Below are positions 27,641 to 35,835 of a stretch of DNA of 64,000 bases, piece by piece. The notes beneath the pieces were generated by a model, which was given only the letters and a program-made list of their open reading frames with translations, did no database searches and was not told where the DNA came from. Source of the stretch: Aliidiomarina celeris (GTDB lineage: Bacteria; Pseudomonadota; Gammaproteobacteria; Enterobacterales; Alteromonadaceae); NCBI RefSeq assembly GCF_003316875.1, contig NZ_QMIL01000002.1, forward strand, positions 248,001 through 312,000. The letters run 5' to 3'. Each line of letters opens with the position of its first letter. Position 1 is the stretch's first letter. Made by a program: the position numbers and the translations under genes.

Positions 27641-29049
27641 ACACTCAAATTCGCCTATTTTTAACCATTTGTAGTACAAGCTTAGTGCTCATTGCGGTGC
27701 TTATTTTTGGCTCGCGCGCTTATTTTTTGCATAATTTCAGTAATTATCAGGTTGCTCAGGAACGCCAGCGGCTGAGCCAAGTGGCCGTTATCTTAGCCGA
27801 CTACTACGCGCAGGAATCGGCACCCGATACACCGAGCCTACTGATCTGGCAGCGTGCCTTACGGCAAGTGCAACGCGACTTGTTTAACCGCTCTGGGGCA
27901 CTCAATTTCGACGACCAGTTAGCATTCACCGCGTTGAGCTTGGTAACCGAGCAAGGCGAACCGGTTTTTGGTAATGCGATTGACAACCCGGTTACGGTTC
28001 CGGTGTTGGTCGGCACAAAGAGCGTTGGATTACTTAGTGCACCGCAACCGGCAATAGCGGTGGGGCCCATCGACGAAGTGTTTCGCGCACAACAAGGGCA
28101 CGCATTTATTTATGCGGGTTTAGTTGCGGTAGTGCTGGCGGCGCTCAGTGCTGCATGGATTAGCCTTTGGTTGCGCCGCAAATTGACGCGCTTGGCTGCG
28201 GTAAGCCAAGCACTTGCAGAGGGTAATTATGAGGTGGAAGCTACGGACGATAGCCCGCATACAAAGGCGACTCGGCGTGACCCGGTAGCGGCGCTTACAC
28301 AGGATATGGCGGTACTAGCAAAAGCTTTGCAGACGGGGAGAACGCAGCGCCAGCAGTTGCTGTCAGACATAGCTCACGAGCTGAGAACACCGTTAACGGT
28401 ATTACGCGGCGACCTTGAAGCGGTGCAAGACGGTATTCGCAATGCAGACCCGCAACACCAACAGCGCTTATATGAGCAAGTTTTGCAGCTTGTTCGGCTC
28501 ACTGAAGATCTTCATTTGCTGGCGCAGTCTGATCATGGAAAATTGCACTACACAATGCAGCCCACAGATGTGGTTGAATTAACCAGCCGTATTGTCAATC
28601 GTGTGCGTTATCGTTACGAAGCGGCCGGATTGAACTTGCACTTTAATTGTACGGGGCAGGCGCAGCCTGTTTATTGTGATTATGTTCGAATTGAACAAGC
28701 GTTAGTTAACTTATTTGAGAATAGCCTCAGGTATACGTCTGCGCCGGGGCAGGTAGCCTGCACGCTGGCCTTTCATTCACAGCAAATTTGTTGGCAGTTC
28801 GACGACACGGCGCCGAGTGTTAGCGCCGCAGATTGCAGCCAATTGGGTGAACGATTGTACCGGCCCGACTTGTCTCGTAACCGAGCCCAAGGTGGAAGTG
28901 GGCTCGGGTTGGCAATCGTGCGCAGTATCCTGCAAGCGCATGGCGGGCGAGTAGAATTTTCGCCCTCTACTCTGGGGGGGCTCTGTGTGCGACTGTGCAT
29001 ACCTTTACCCACACCCACACCCACACCCACAAAAAAGGCAGCCTTATGA
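27637..29049 (+). CDS. Sensor histidine kinase (BaeS-like)
   Basis: Inner-membrane sensor kinase, 470 residues. TM1 lies at residues 8-30, a periplasmic loop of about 130 residues follows, and TM2 is near 165-185. A HAMP linker (RRKLTRLAAVSQALAEGNYEVE) precedes the HisKA box DIAHELRTPLTVLRGDLEAV. The ATPase has NLFENSLRYT (N box), a degraded D box (FDDTAPSV in place of DxGxG) and GSGLGLAIVRSIL. Order and boxes resemble BaeS. The C-terminal tail is a run of Pro-Thr pairs encoded by a hexamer repeat. It overlaps its regulator by 4 bases (ATGA). The signal sensed is unknown; the Pqi genes upstream suggest envelope stress. Confidence 0.92.
   Translation: MNTQIRLFLTICSTSLVLIAVLIFGSRAYFLHNFSNYQVAQERQRLSQVAVILADYYAQESAPDTPSLLIWQRALRQVQRDLFNRSGALNFDDQLAFTALSLVTEQGEPVFGNAIDNPVTVPVLVGTKSVGLLSAPQPAIAVGPIDEVFRAQQGHAFIYAGLVAVVLAALSAAWISLWLRRKLTRLAAVSQALAEGNYEVEATDDSPHTKATRRDPVAALTQDMAVLAKALQTGRTQRQQLLSDIAHELRTPLTVLRGDLEAVQDGIRNADPQHQQRLYEQVLQLVRLTEDLHLLAQSDHGKLHYTMQPTDVVELTSRIVNRVRYRYEAAGLNLHFNCTGQAQPVYCDYVRIEQALVNLFENSLRYTSAPGQVACTLAFHSQQICWQFDDTAPSVSAADCSQLGERLYRPDLSRNRAQGGSGLGLAIVRSILQAHGGRVEFSPSTLGGLCVRLCIPLPTPTPTPTKKAAL
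29008..29031 (+). repeat. (CCCACA)4 hexamer repeat
   Basis: Four perfect copies of CCCACA, followed by an A-run, at the 3' end of the kinase gene. The repeat is in frame (Pro-Thr), so copy-number change would alter only tail length. It ends about 15 bases before the response-regulator start and touches that gene's ribosome-binding region. Confidence 0.95.
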
Positions 29050-29747
29050 TGCAACGGGTGTGGATAGCAGACGACGAGCTAGAGATCAGCAACCTACTGC
29101 GCGATTATTTAACCCACGCAGGCTTTGCCTGCAGCTGTTTCACGCGCGGCGACACGCTGTTAGCTGACTTAGAAACCAGCACAGAGCCGCCAAGTATTGT
29201 GTTACTGGATATTATGATGCCGGGGCTCGACGGCTTAGAAGTGTGTCGAAAAATTCGTGAACGCAGTAAGGTTCCAATTCTGTTTATTAGCGCAAAAAGC
29301 GACGAGCTTGATCGCGTTTTAGGGCTTAAGTTGGGCGCAGACGACTACCTGGTGAAGCCCTTTAGCCCCCGCGAAGTTGTGGCACGCGTAGAGTCGATGT
29401 TGCGGCGCGCGAGTTGGTATGAACAGCCACACAGCGACAATGTACGCTTAGTGATTCAAGCCGACGCCATGCAAGTGAGTTGGAATAACCAGGTGGTACC
29501 GCTCACCGTATTGGAGTTTAAATTATTGCAGACGTTCGCCGAACGCCCGCTGCGGGTGTTTAGTCGCGAGGAACTGATGAACAAAGCCTACCCAGACCAC
29601 CGCGTAGTGAGTGACCGTACGGTCGACAGCCATATAAAGAACGTGCGGGCGAAGCTCAATGCGGTAGCGCCGAATGTTGAATTTATCGAGTCTGTTTATG
29701 GAGCGGGCTACCGGTTTGTTTATCAAAACTCCACAGTTTCTCCATAA
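29046..29747 (+). CDS. OmpR-family response regulator (BaeR-like)
   Basis: Two-domain DNA-binding regulator, about 233 residues. The receiver has the acidic pair in WIADDELE, the phospho-acceptor Asp in VLLDIMMPGLDG, Thr/Ser in ILFISAKSD and Lys in DDYLVKPFSP. The C-terminal winged helix has the typical LTVLEFKLLQTF, DRTVDSHIKNVRAKL and VYGAGYRF. ATG 29046 (or the adjacent 29049) is the start. A longer frame from 28995 would begin with a His-Thr run translated from the hexamer repeat and is rejected. It is the partner of the overlapping kinase. Confidence 0.94.
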   Translation: MMQRVWIADDELEISNLLRDYLTHAGFACSCFTRGDTLLADLETSTEPPSIVLLDIMMPGLDGLEVCRKIRERSKVPILFISAKSDELDRVLGLKLGADDYLVKPFSPREVVARVESMLRRASWYEQPHSDNVRLVIQADAMQVSWNNQVVPLTVLEFKLLQTFAERPLRVFSREELMNKAYPDHRVVSDRTVDSHIKNVRAKLNAVAPNVEFIESVYGAGYRFVYQNSTVSP

Positions 29748-29828
29748 TTGCTCCATTTTTGCTGCACAGTGTGGGTGCATATTCGTGGGGTGAGTGACCC
29801 AACCGGAACCCAATGAGAGGAAAACCTA

Positions 29829-30341
29829 ATGACTAAATTTCAGCAAACAACAATGGCGGTAGCCGTCCTACTCGCTTTCAGTGGTGCTGCTATGGCGCAA
29901 GAGCAAAACCGCACCATGTGGTTTGAGCATATCGACACTGCTGTGGCACCCATGCCACCAACCCCACCTTCGCCGGAACGCATTCGCGAAGTGCGAACAC
30001 GCGCGTGGGAGCAGCAATTTATTGAATTTGACCTGGATAACGACGGCTATGTGTCGTTGCCAGAAATGACCGAAGTGATGGAGCGGCAAGCCCGTGAGCG
30101 CGCCGAAGCGATGTTTGCTCGGCTTGACCAAGACGGTACTGGCATGATTGACTTGGCCGGCTTTAGCGACGGTTTACAAGGCTTTCGTGAAGAACGCCGC
30201 GAGGAAGCACGAGCGCGTGCACGCGAAGCTGCGGCACGCCACGACGAAGCCCGTAAACGCATGGAAGTCATCATTGAGCGCCGGCGCGACAGTAATGGCG
30301 ACGTTCATGAAGAACGCCGAGTACGTGCAATCGACGATTAA
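29829..30341 (+). CDS. Exported EF-hand protein
   Basis: Protein of 170 residues with a signal peptide (MTKFQQTTMAVAVLLAFSGA, cleavage near AMA), so periplasmic or secreted. Two EF-hand loops are seen. DLDNDGYVSLPE is canonical. DQDGTGMIDLAG lacks the acidic residue at position 12, so calcium binding there should be weak. The C-terminal third is a charged helix rich in Arg/Glu/Ala (REERREEARARAREAAARH). AGAGGA precedes the start. It lies 81 bases after the response regulator, ends in its own terminator and may be a target or sensor accessory of that system; this is inference. Confidence 0.85.
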   Translation: MTKFQQTTMAVAVLLAFSGAAMAQEQNRTMWFEHIDTAVAPMPPTPPSPERIREVRTRAWEQQFIEFDLDNDGYVSLPEMTEVMERQARERAEAMFARLDQDGTGMIDLAGFSDGLQGFREERREEARARAREAAARHDEARKRMEVIIERRRDSNGDVHEERRVRAIDD

Positions 30342-30363
30342 AAAACATTTGTTAACAAATAAT

Positions 30364-30396
30364 AAGCGCTGGGCATGAACCCAGCGCTTTTTTTTT
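30364..30396 (+). terminator. Rho-independent terminator
   Basis: Ten-base arms AAGCGCTGGG and CCCAGCGCTT around a CATGAA loop, then a run of T. It closes the EF-hand gene and probably the whole ubiK-pqi chain. Confidence 0.93.
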
Positions 30397-30443
30397 GTTC
30401 AAAAGCGGATATGCTCGCCTAAACCTTACAAGGATATCTAGCC

Positions 30444-31370
30444 ATGTTAAAAGCCAAAACGCTCATTTGTCTGTTCATGTTGGTGGGGCTCATGTTGCCA
30501 GCGCAGGCCATGGACATTCGTAGCGGCATTGCCGAGCCGTTTCACGAGGTGTACGCACTGATTGAGCAAGGTAAAGGGCGTGCCGCGGAGCGGGCGCTCG
30601 ATTCGCTCAAGCGCGCTCACGGCAATACCGCTGACTATCATTTTATAGCCGGCCAAGTTGACATGTTGAAAATGAATGACGCGTCGATGATGCGTATGCC
30701 ATTTATTGCCCGAAGCATGCGCAAAAGTTGGGAGAAGGCGGTGGAGATAAATCCGAACCATGAGGTGTCAGTGTTTAGTTTAGCTATGTTCTATTTTGCT
30801 GCGCCCGGTATTGTTGGTGGTGACAAGGAAAAAGCAGGTCGGTTGATGGAGAGGCTAGAAGCGCTCGAGAGCGGTTGGCAGTTTCCGCTGCGGGTTACCT
30901 TTTTAATGAACAGTGAAAGTGACCAATACGAAGCAATTGAGCAGGCTTACAACGCGTGGTTTGAAGCTTATCCGAACCTTGTGAGTGCACGAATGAACTA
31001 TGTGTTTATGCGCAATAACAGTGACGATCGTTCGAAGGTACTCGAGCAACTGCAAATTATCGACCGTCTTGTGCAGGCTGAACCCGAGCAAGTGAGTGCA
31101 GAGCAACGCGCGCAAATTGACTATCAGTGGGGCAAAATGGCTGCCGAAACGGGGTTGGCGCTGGAACAAGGGCGCGACAGGTTACTTACGTTATTGGCTG
31201 AAAATAACGTTCCAGAAAACATTGGAAATGGCTTTGTGCATGCACGCTTAAGTGCTATTTACCAGCAGCTTAACGAGCAGGAAAGTGCTCAGCAGCATTA
31301 CCAACAAGCGCAGGCGTTGGCGGAAGGTAATTCGGACCTCGTCGCGTTACTTGAACGGCTAGAGGTATAA
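30444..31370 (+). CDS. Exported TPR-like protein, function unknown
   Basis: Protein of 308 residues with a signal peptide (MLKAKTLICLFMLVGLMLPA, cleavage near AQA). The remainder is helical with tetratricopeptide-like units (YALIEQGKGRAAERALDSL; SWEKAVEINPNHEVSVFSLA; HARLSAIYQQLNEQESAQQH YQQAQAL). An APGIVGGDKEKA segment sits between repeats 2 and 3 and resembles a motif often seen in exported TPR proteins of unknown role. AAGGAT precedes the ATG. It is a single-gene unit between two terminators. No function can be assigned. Confidence 0.85.
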   Translation: MLKAKTLICLFMLVGLMLPAQAMDIRSGIAEPFHEVYALIEQGKGRAAERALDSLKRAHGNTADYHFIAGQVDMLKMNDASMMRMPFIARSMRKSWEKAVEINPNHEVSVFSLAMFYFAAPGIVGGDKEKAGRLMERLEALESGWQFPLRVTFLMNSESDQYEAIEQAYNAWFEAYPNLVSARMNYVFMRNNSDDRSKVLEQLQIIDRLVQAEPEQVSAEQRAQIDYQWGKMAAETGLALEQGRDRLLTLLAENNVPENIGNGFVHARLSAIYQQLNEQESAQQHYQQAQALAEGNSDLVALLERLEV

Positions 31371-31371
31371 A

Positions 31372-31399
31372 AAAATGCCAGTCGTAAGACTGGCATTTT
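31372..31399. terminator. Bidirectional terminator
   Basis: Arms AAAATGCCAGTC and GACTGGCATTTT with a GTAA loop between convergent genes. The A and T ends allow use on both strands. Confidence 0.93.
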
Positions 31400-31427
31400 G
31401 ATTTAGCTTACTGCGAACTCCAGAAGC

Positions 31428-33611
31428 TTAGTCTACGTTTGTTTTTAAACCACGACGAATCAGCAGCGCGTCGGTTGTTGGCTCTTGCCCACGGAACTGA
31501 ATGTACGATTCCATTGGCGGACGTGAGTTACCAACTTCTAGAATATTGCGGCGGTACATACCCCCATTTTCGCGGGTTAAACCACCTTGAGTTTGCATAT
31601 ATGCAAAGGCGTCGGCGGCTAGAATTTCACTCCACATGTATGCATAGTAACCTGCTGAATAACCACCACCAATGGAATGGTTGAAGTAGGTTGACTTATA
31701 GCGCGGTGGAACTGCAGGAAGGTTCACGCCATGCTTTTCAAGGGCGGCAGCTTCGAATGCTTCCACGTCTTCTACGTTAGCGTCGGTACCTAAAGTGTGC
31801 CATTCCATGTCGAGTAGTGCCGCCGAAATGTACTCTAGGGTGTCGAAGCCTTGGTTAAAGCTGCGTGAGTCGAGCACTTTTTGCAGTAATTCTGCAGGAA
31901 TCGGCTCGCCAGTTTCGTAGTGCTTGGCGTAATTGGTAAGCACATCTGGGTATGCGGCCCAGTCTTCCTCGAAGGTAGAGGGGAACTCAACGAAGTCGCG
32001 CGACACCGAAGTGCCAGCAAGCGTTGGGTATTTCACTTTCGAGAACATGCCGTGAATACCATGGCCTAGTTCGTGGAACATAGTTGTAACATGGTCGTAT
32101 GAAATTAACGTAGGCTCGCCTTCAGGAGCTTTTGGAATATTCATTACGTTAATAACCACAGGCTTTTTCTCAAGCAAGCCAGACTGACCTACGAAAGAAG
32201 TCATCCATGCACCACCACGCTTGCCTTCACGGGCAAAGTAGTCGGCATAGAAAATAGCCATGCTCGTACCGTCGTGATCAAACACTTCGTACACTTCTAC
32301 GTCTGGGTGATAAGACGGTAGGTCTTCGCGAAGCTTGAAGGTAATGCCATACAAGCGATACATGGTATAGAACACGCCGTCGTGCAATACGCGGTTGAAC
32401 TCAAAGTATTCGCGCACTTCACTTTCGTTCATGTCGTACAGTTCTTGGCGAACTTTCTCGGCATAATATGCCCAGTCCCAAGGTTGTACTTCAAAATCAC
32501 CGCCTTCACGCCCAATCATGCGTTGAATGTCGGCTTGTTCACGCAGTGTGTTTTCTACTACTGCAGGCACCATACTACCAAGCATGTTGTACACATTTTC
32601 TGGCTTCTCCGCCATGGTGTTTTCGAGCTGGTACTGTGCCCAGTTTTCGTACCCTAAGAGCTCCGCGCGCTCGGCCCGAATTTCTGTTAAACGCTTCACA
32701 ATTGGGCGGTTGTCGTATTCACCAGAGGTACCACGATAAGCCGAAGCTTCCCAAACGCGCTGGCGTAATTCGCGGTTGTTCAGTGACGCAAGCACAGGCT
32801 GGCGCGTGGTGTTGGTAATGCTGATCAGGTATTTGCCTTCGTGACCCGCCGCTTCTGCTGCAGTGCGCGCTGCACGAATTTGCGAAGCCGACATACCGTC
32901 GAGCTCTTCTTCGCTGTCCACTACCACAGCAATGGCTCGAGTAATGGCCAACTGGTTCTGTGAGAACTGCGTGGTGAGGTTGGCATGCTCTTCATTCAAA
33001 GCACGGATTTGCTGGCGTTGTTCAGCGGTCAACTTAGCACCAGAGCGTACAAAGCGGTTGTAATAAACTTCCAGTAGACGCTCCGACTCTGCATCGAGGT
33101 TGAGCGAGTCGCGTTGGTTATAAACGGCTTCAACCCGCGCAAACAAATCTGGGTTTAGGTTAATATCGTCGGAGTGGGCCGACATTTTAGGCGACAACTC
33201 GCGCTGCAATGCACGCCGTGCTTCGTTGCTGTCGGTACCACTGAGGCTATAAAATACACGCGATACACGAGAAAGAAGCTCACCGCTCTTTTCCATGGCA
33301 ACAATAGTGTTTTCGAAGGTTGGCGCTTCAGGGTTGTTAATAATCGCCTGAATTTCTGCTTTGTGTTCAGCCATGCCTTGCTCAAAAGCAGGCATAAAAT
33401 GCTCGTCTTCAATAATACGGAAGTCGGGCGCTTCGTATTGCAATGACGACGGTTGCGCAAACGGGTTGTTGGCATAAAAATCGGCATTGGCAGCTTGCAT
33501 CGATTGGGCTGCAGTGTCGGCAGCGCCGTTCGTGTTGGCCGGCTGGTCAGAACAGGCTGACATTGAAAGCACCAAACCAACCGCTAGCGCGGTAAGAGTT
33601 TTCTTTTGCAT
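31428..33611 (-). CDS. M3 family metallopeptidase, lipoprotein (Dcp-like)
   Basis: Zinc oligopeptidase of family M3, 727 residues, similar in layout to peptidyl-dipeptidase Dcp. The N-terminus is a lipoprotein signal (MQKKTLTALAVGLVLSMSAC, lipobox Cys at residue 20), followed by a low-complexity linker, so the enzyme is membrane-anchored in the periplasm, unlike cytoplasmic E. coli Dcp. The zinc site is FHELGHGIHGMF, with the third ligand expected in the FVEFPSTFEEDW region. AGGAA precedes the ATG. It probably trims short peptides together with the exported M17 and S46 peptidases in this window. Confidence 0.92.
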   Translation of the reverse strand: MQKKTLTALAVGLVLSMSACSDQPANTNGAADTAAQSMQAANADFYANNPFAQPSSLQYEAPDFRIIEDEHFMPAFEQGMAEHKAEIQAIINNPEAPTFENTIVAMEKSGELLSRVSRVFYSLSGTDSNEARRALQRELSPKMSAHSDDINLNPDLFARVEAVYNQRDSLNLDAESERLLEVYYNRFVRSGAKLTAEQRQQIRALNEEHANLTTQFSQNQLAITRAIAVVVDSEEELDGMSASQIRAARTAAEAAGHEGKYLISITNTTRQPVLASLNNRELRQRVWEASAYRGTSGEYDNRPIVKRLTEIRAERAELLGYENWAQYQLENTMAEKPENVYNMLGSMVPAVVENTLREQADIQRMIGREGGDFEVQPWDWAYYAEKVRQELYDMNESEVREYFEFNRVLHDGVFYTMYRLYGITFKLREDLPSYHPDVEVYEVFDHDGTSMAIFYADYFAREGKRGGAWMTSFVGQSGLLEKKPVVINVMNIPKAPEGEPTLISYDHVTTMFHELGHGIHGMFSKVKYPTLAGTSVSRDFVEFPSTFEEDWAAYPDVLTNYAKHYETGEPIPAELLQKVLDSRSFNQGFDTLEYISAALLDMEWHTLGTDANVEDVEAFEAAALEKHGVNLPAVPPRYKSTYFNHSIGGGYSAGYYAYMWSEILAADAFAYMQTQGGLTRENGGMYRRNILEVGNSRPPMESYIQFRGQEPTTDALLIRRGLKTNVD

Positions 33612-33844
33612 TCGCTTAGTTCCTAATAGTTATTGTTTAACCTTGCATTATTGGTAGGCTAGTTACATCGCCATAAAATGACGCCTCAAAAAGAGGGCCG
33701 CCGCAAGGCAAAAGGCCCCTCGAGTATAAAGCCTTTACGGGCTAAAATGCACCCCTGAAAACTGCGAACGGCGGGATAACGCGGTGAGTTGGGGTTGGCA
33801 ACATTTTCGCAAGTGAGGCATTGCCTTTCAAAGGAGTAGAAATT

Positions 33845-34249
33845 ATGAGTGAAATAACTCCATCGGAATTTTCTCGGCTGTCTGAGTTTCGTTATCGGTT
33901 GCGCGTTTATCTTCGCCGTAGCGAAGAAATTTGTAAAAGCTATGGGGTAACCTCATTGCAATATCAATTATTACTCCACACAAAAAGCTTTGAAGCACGA
34001 AAATGGGCGACCGTGGGGGAACTGTCGGAAAAGCTACAGGCTAAACACCATGGCACCGTAATGTTGGTGGACCGTTGCGAAGCATTAGGCTTGGTGACGC
34101 GTGTGCGCTCTGAAAGCGATAAGCGAAAAATTGAGGTGCACTTAACAGCGAAGGGTGAAGCCTTGGCACAAAGAATTGCGTTTGAGCATAGGCCTGAGTT
34201 AAAGCAATTAAAAGAGGGGATTGTATTTCCCGACTGGTCGCAAAACTAA
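33845..34249 (+). CDS. MarR family transcriptional regulator
   Basis: Winged-helix regulator of 134 residues. Recognition region: WATVGELSEKLQAKHHGTV then LVDRCEALGLVTRVRSESDKRKIEVHLTAKG, the MarR wing with the DKR motif. The start at 33845 is chosen for the GGAG 9 bases upstream; an ATG at 33821 adds eight unconvincing residues. The ligand is unknown. It is 10 bases upstream of the SirB2-like gene, a probable two-gene operon. The 233-base gap before it holds a GC-rich imperfect hairpin (about 33692-33721) and no gene that I can see. Confidence 0.9.
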   Translation: MSEITPSEFSRLSEFRYRLRVYLRRSEEICKSYGVTSLQYQLLLHTKSFEARKWATVGELSEKLQAKHHGTVMLVDRCEALGLVTRVRSESDKRKIEVHLTAKGEALAQRIAFEHRPELKQLKEGIVFPDWSQN

Positions 34250-34259
34250 GGAAAGCATA

Positions 34260-34631
34260 ATGAGTGGCTATTTGGCGCTAAAGATTCTTCATATTGGTAC
34301 GGTCTGTATTACGATTAGCTTGTTTGTAATACGTTTTATGCTTTCCATTAAGGGGAACGATTACGCGCACCAAGGCTGGATGAAACGCTTGCCACCAGTG
34401 AACGATACACTGCTTTTAGCAACCGCCATAGCATTGCTCCTAGTGACTCGGTGGCAGATAGGCCAGCACTTATGGATTACAGTGAAAATTATAGGTGTTG
34501 TGATTTACATTGGCTTTGGTTGGTTTGCGCTGCATCGGCCGTTACAACCCAACTACCGAGTGGTAGCGTTTAGCCTCGCCATAACAACGTTAACCGCAAT
34601 TATTTTTCTCGCCTTAACTAAACCATTGTAA
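34260..34631 (+). CDS. SirB2-like integral membrane protein
   Basis: Protein of 123 residues with four predicted helices (residues 5-28, 46-64, 70-89, 96-120). The pattern LHIGTVCITISLFVIRF...GWMKRLPPVNDTLLLATAIAL matches the SirB2 family, a small membrane family of unknown biochemical role. AAGGAAAG precedes ATG 34260. It is likely co-transcribed with the MarR gene. The molybdenum operon begins 227 bases downstream. Confidence 0.82.
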   Translation: MSGYLALKILHIGTVCITISLFVIRFMLSIKGNDYAHQGWMKRLPPVNDTLLLATAIALLLVTRWQIGQHLWITVKIIGVVIYIGFGWFALHRPLQPNYRVVAFSLAITTLTAIIFLALTKPL

Positions 34632-34649
34632 AAGGAGTTGGCATCGAGG

Positions 34650-34665
34650 TATCCCCTATGGGGTA
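34650..34665. promoter_or_regulatory. NarL-type 7-2-7 inverted repeat before moaA
   Basis: TATCCCC-TA-TGGGGTA. Read from each side, the half-sites are TATCCCC and TACCCCA, near the NarL heptamer TACYYMT though each deviates (last base in the second; third and last in the first). The 7-2-7 spacing is that used by NarL. It lies about 195 bases before moaA. Confidence 0.5.
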
Positions 34666-34734
34666 TGCGTGGCACTCCCTTCATGTGAATAAAAGTTCAT
34701 TGCGGTATCGATTAGTCTAGAGCATATCCGCCGA

Positions 34735-34858
34735 GCGGCTGCGCCTAAGCAAGTTTGCTTCTTATGTTACAACTTGTATGGACAGTGCGCCGTGGCAATT
34801 CAGCCACCAGGGTTAGCATGGAAACGCGTTAACCTCCCGACTTTGGAAAGGTGAGAAC
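34735..34858 (+). promoter_or_regulatory. Structured moaA leader, candidate Moco RNA motif
   Basis: The 227-base gap before moaA holds no gene but several hairpins: AAGCA/TGCTT (34747-34760), GTGGC/GCCAC (34792-34807) and GGTTA/TAACC (34811-34834). The segment CCTCCCGACTTTGGAAAGG then runs into the moaA ribosome site, where ACCT could pair with AGGT and hide it. A conserved molybdenum-cofactor RNA motif is known upstream of moaA operons in gammaproteobacteria. The likeness is by eye and memory only. Confidence 0.5.
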
Positions 34859-35830
34859 ATGCTACAAGACGCGTATGCCCGTCGTTTTACCTATTTGCGA
34901 CTTTCCCTAACAGAAAGTTGTAACTTTCGTTGTGATTACTGTTTGCCTGACGGCCCCGATTGTACCTCGCGCAAAGAAGAAATAAATCTCGATGAAATTC
35001 GAAGAGTTGTTACCGCTTTTGCTCTGCTCGGAACACGAAAAGTGCGCTTAACCGGCGGTGAGCCCTGTTTACGAAAAGATTTGGTTGACGTGATACGTAC
35101 GGTCAAAGCGGTGCCGGGTATTGAAGAGGTAGCAATGACGACCAACGGCTATCGGTTAATGAAAGACTTAGATAAATGGGTAGAAGCCGGTTTAGACGCG
35201 GTTAATGTTAGCGTAGACAGTCTTGACCCCAGCACATTTCATTTAGTAACCGGACAGAATAAGTTACCGGAAATTCTGGAGGGAATCGATCGTGCTTCGC
35301 AATCAAGCTTAAAGCGTGTCAAGGTCAATACCGTTTTGTTGAAAGAGCACAATGGTAAGGAGTTACCTGAATTTCTCGAATATATTCGTACGAGACCCGT
35401 GTCTTTGCGCTTTATTGAACTTATGCAAACTGGAGACAATCACGCCTATTATCGACGCCATCACATAAATGGCGAGTCGATTAAAGAAACCTTACTGGAG
35501 CAAGGCTGGACGCAACGCCTGAAAAGCAAAACCGCGGGGCCCGCACAGGAGTTTGTGCACCCCGAATTTGCTGGTTCGATGGGGCTAATCATGCCCTACA
35601 GCAAAGATTTTTGTGCAGATTGCAACCGACTTCGCGTATCTAGCCGTGGTGCGCTGTTTCTCTGCTTATTTACCGAAAACCATATTAGTCTTCGTGACCT
35701 AATGCAAAGCGATGATCCCGGCCCCTTGATGGAGAGAATACAGGAGTCGGTTCAAGGCAAGAAAGTGAGTCACTTTTTGCACGACAAGCAAACAGGCTCG
35801 ACTAAAAACCTCTCGATTATCGGTGGTTAA
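34859..35830 (+). CDS. moaA: GTP 3',8-cyclase MoaA
   Basis: Radical-SAM enzyme for the first step of molybdopterin synthesis, GTP to cyclic dehydro-GTP, 323 residues. The SAM cluster is CNFRCDYC near residue 20. The second, substrate-binding cluster is CADCNRLRVSSRGALFLCLF. The protein ends in the conserved Gly-Gly (SIIGG) needed for activity. It is the first of nine genes (moaA to modC) read without a gap over 5 bases except 7 bases before moaD. A NarL-type site and a structured leader lie upstream. Confidence 0.97.
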   Translation: MLQDAYARRFTYLRLSLTESCNFRCDYCLPDGPDCTSRKEEINLDEIRRVVTAFALLGTRKVRLTGGEPCLRKDLVDVIRTVKAVPGIEEVAMTTNGYRLMKDLDKWVEAGLDAVNVSVDSLDPSTFHLVTGQNKLPEILEGIDRASQSSLKRVKVNTVLLKEHNGKELPEFLEYIRTRPVSLRFIELMQTGDNHAYYRRHHINGESIKETLLEQGWTQRLKSKTAGPAQEFVHPEFAGSMGLIMPYSKDFCADCNRLRVSSRGALFLCLFTENHISLRDLMQSDDPGPLMERIQESVQGKKVSHFLHDKQTGSTKNLSIIGG

Positions 35831-35835
35831 AATCG

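Noticed and set aside
28995-29045. Earlier start of the response regulator giving a His-Thr repeat
   Set aside because: It is only the hexamer repeat read in another frame; ATG 29046 fits the usual receiver start and the ATGA overlap.
33692-33721. Terminator in the gap between the M3 peptidase and marR genes
   Set aside because: GAGGGCC/GGCCCCTC arms are imperfect, the loop is long and no T-run follows; it also lies at the 5' side of both divergent genes.
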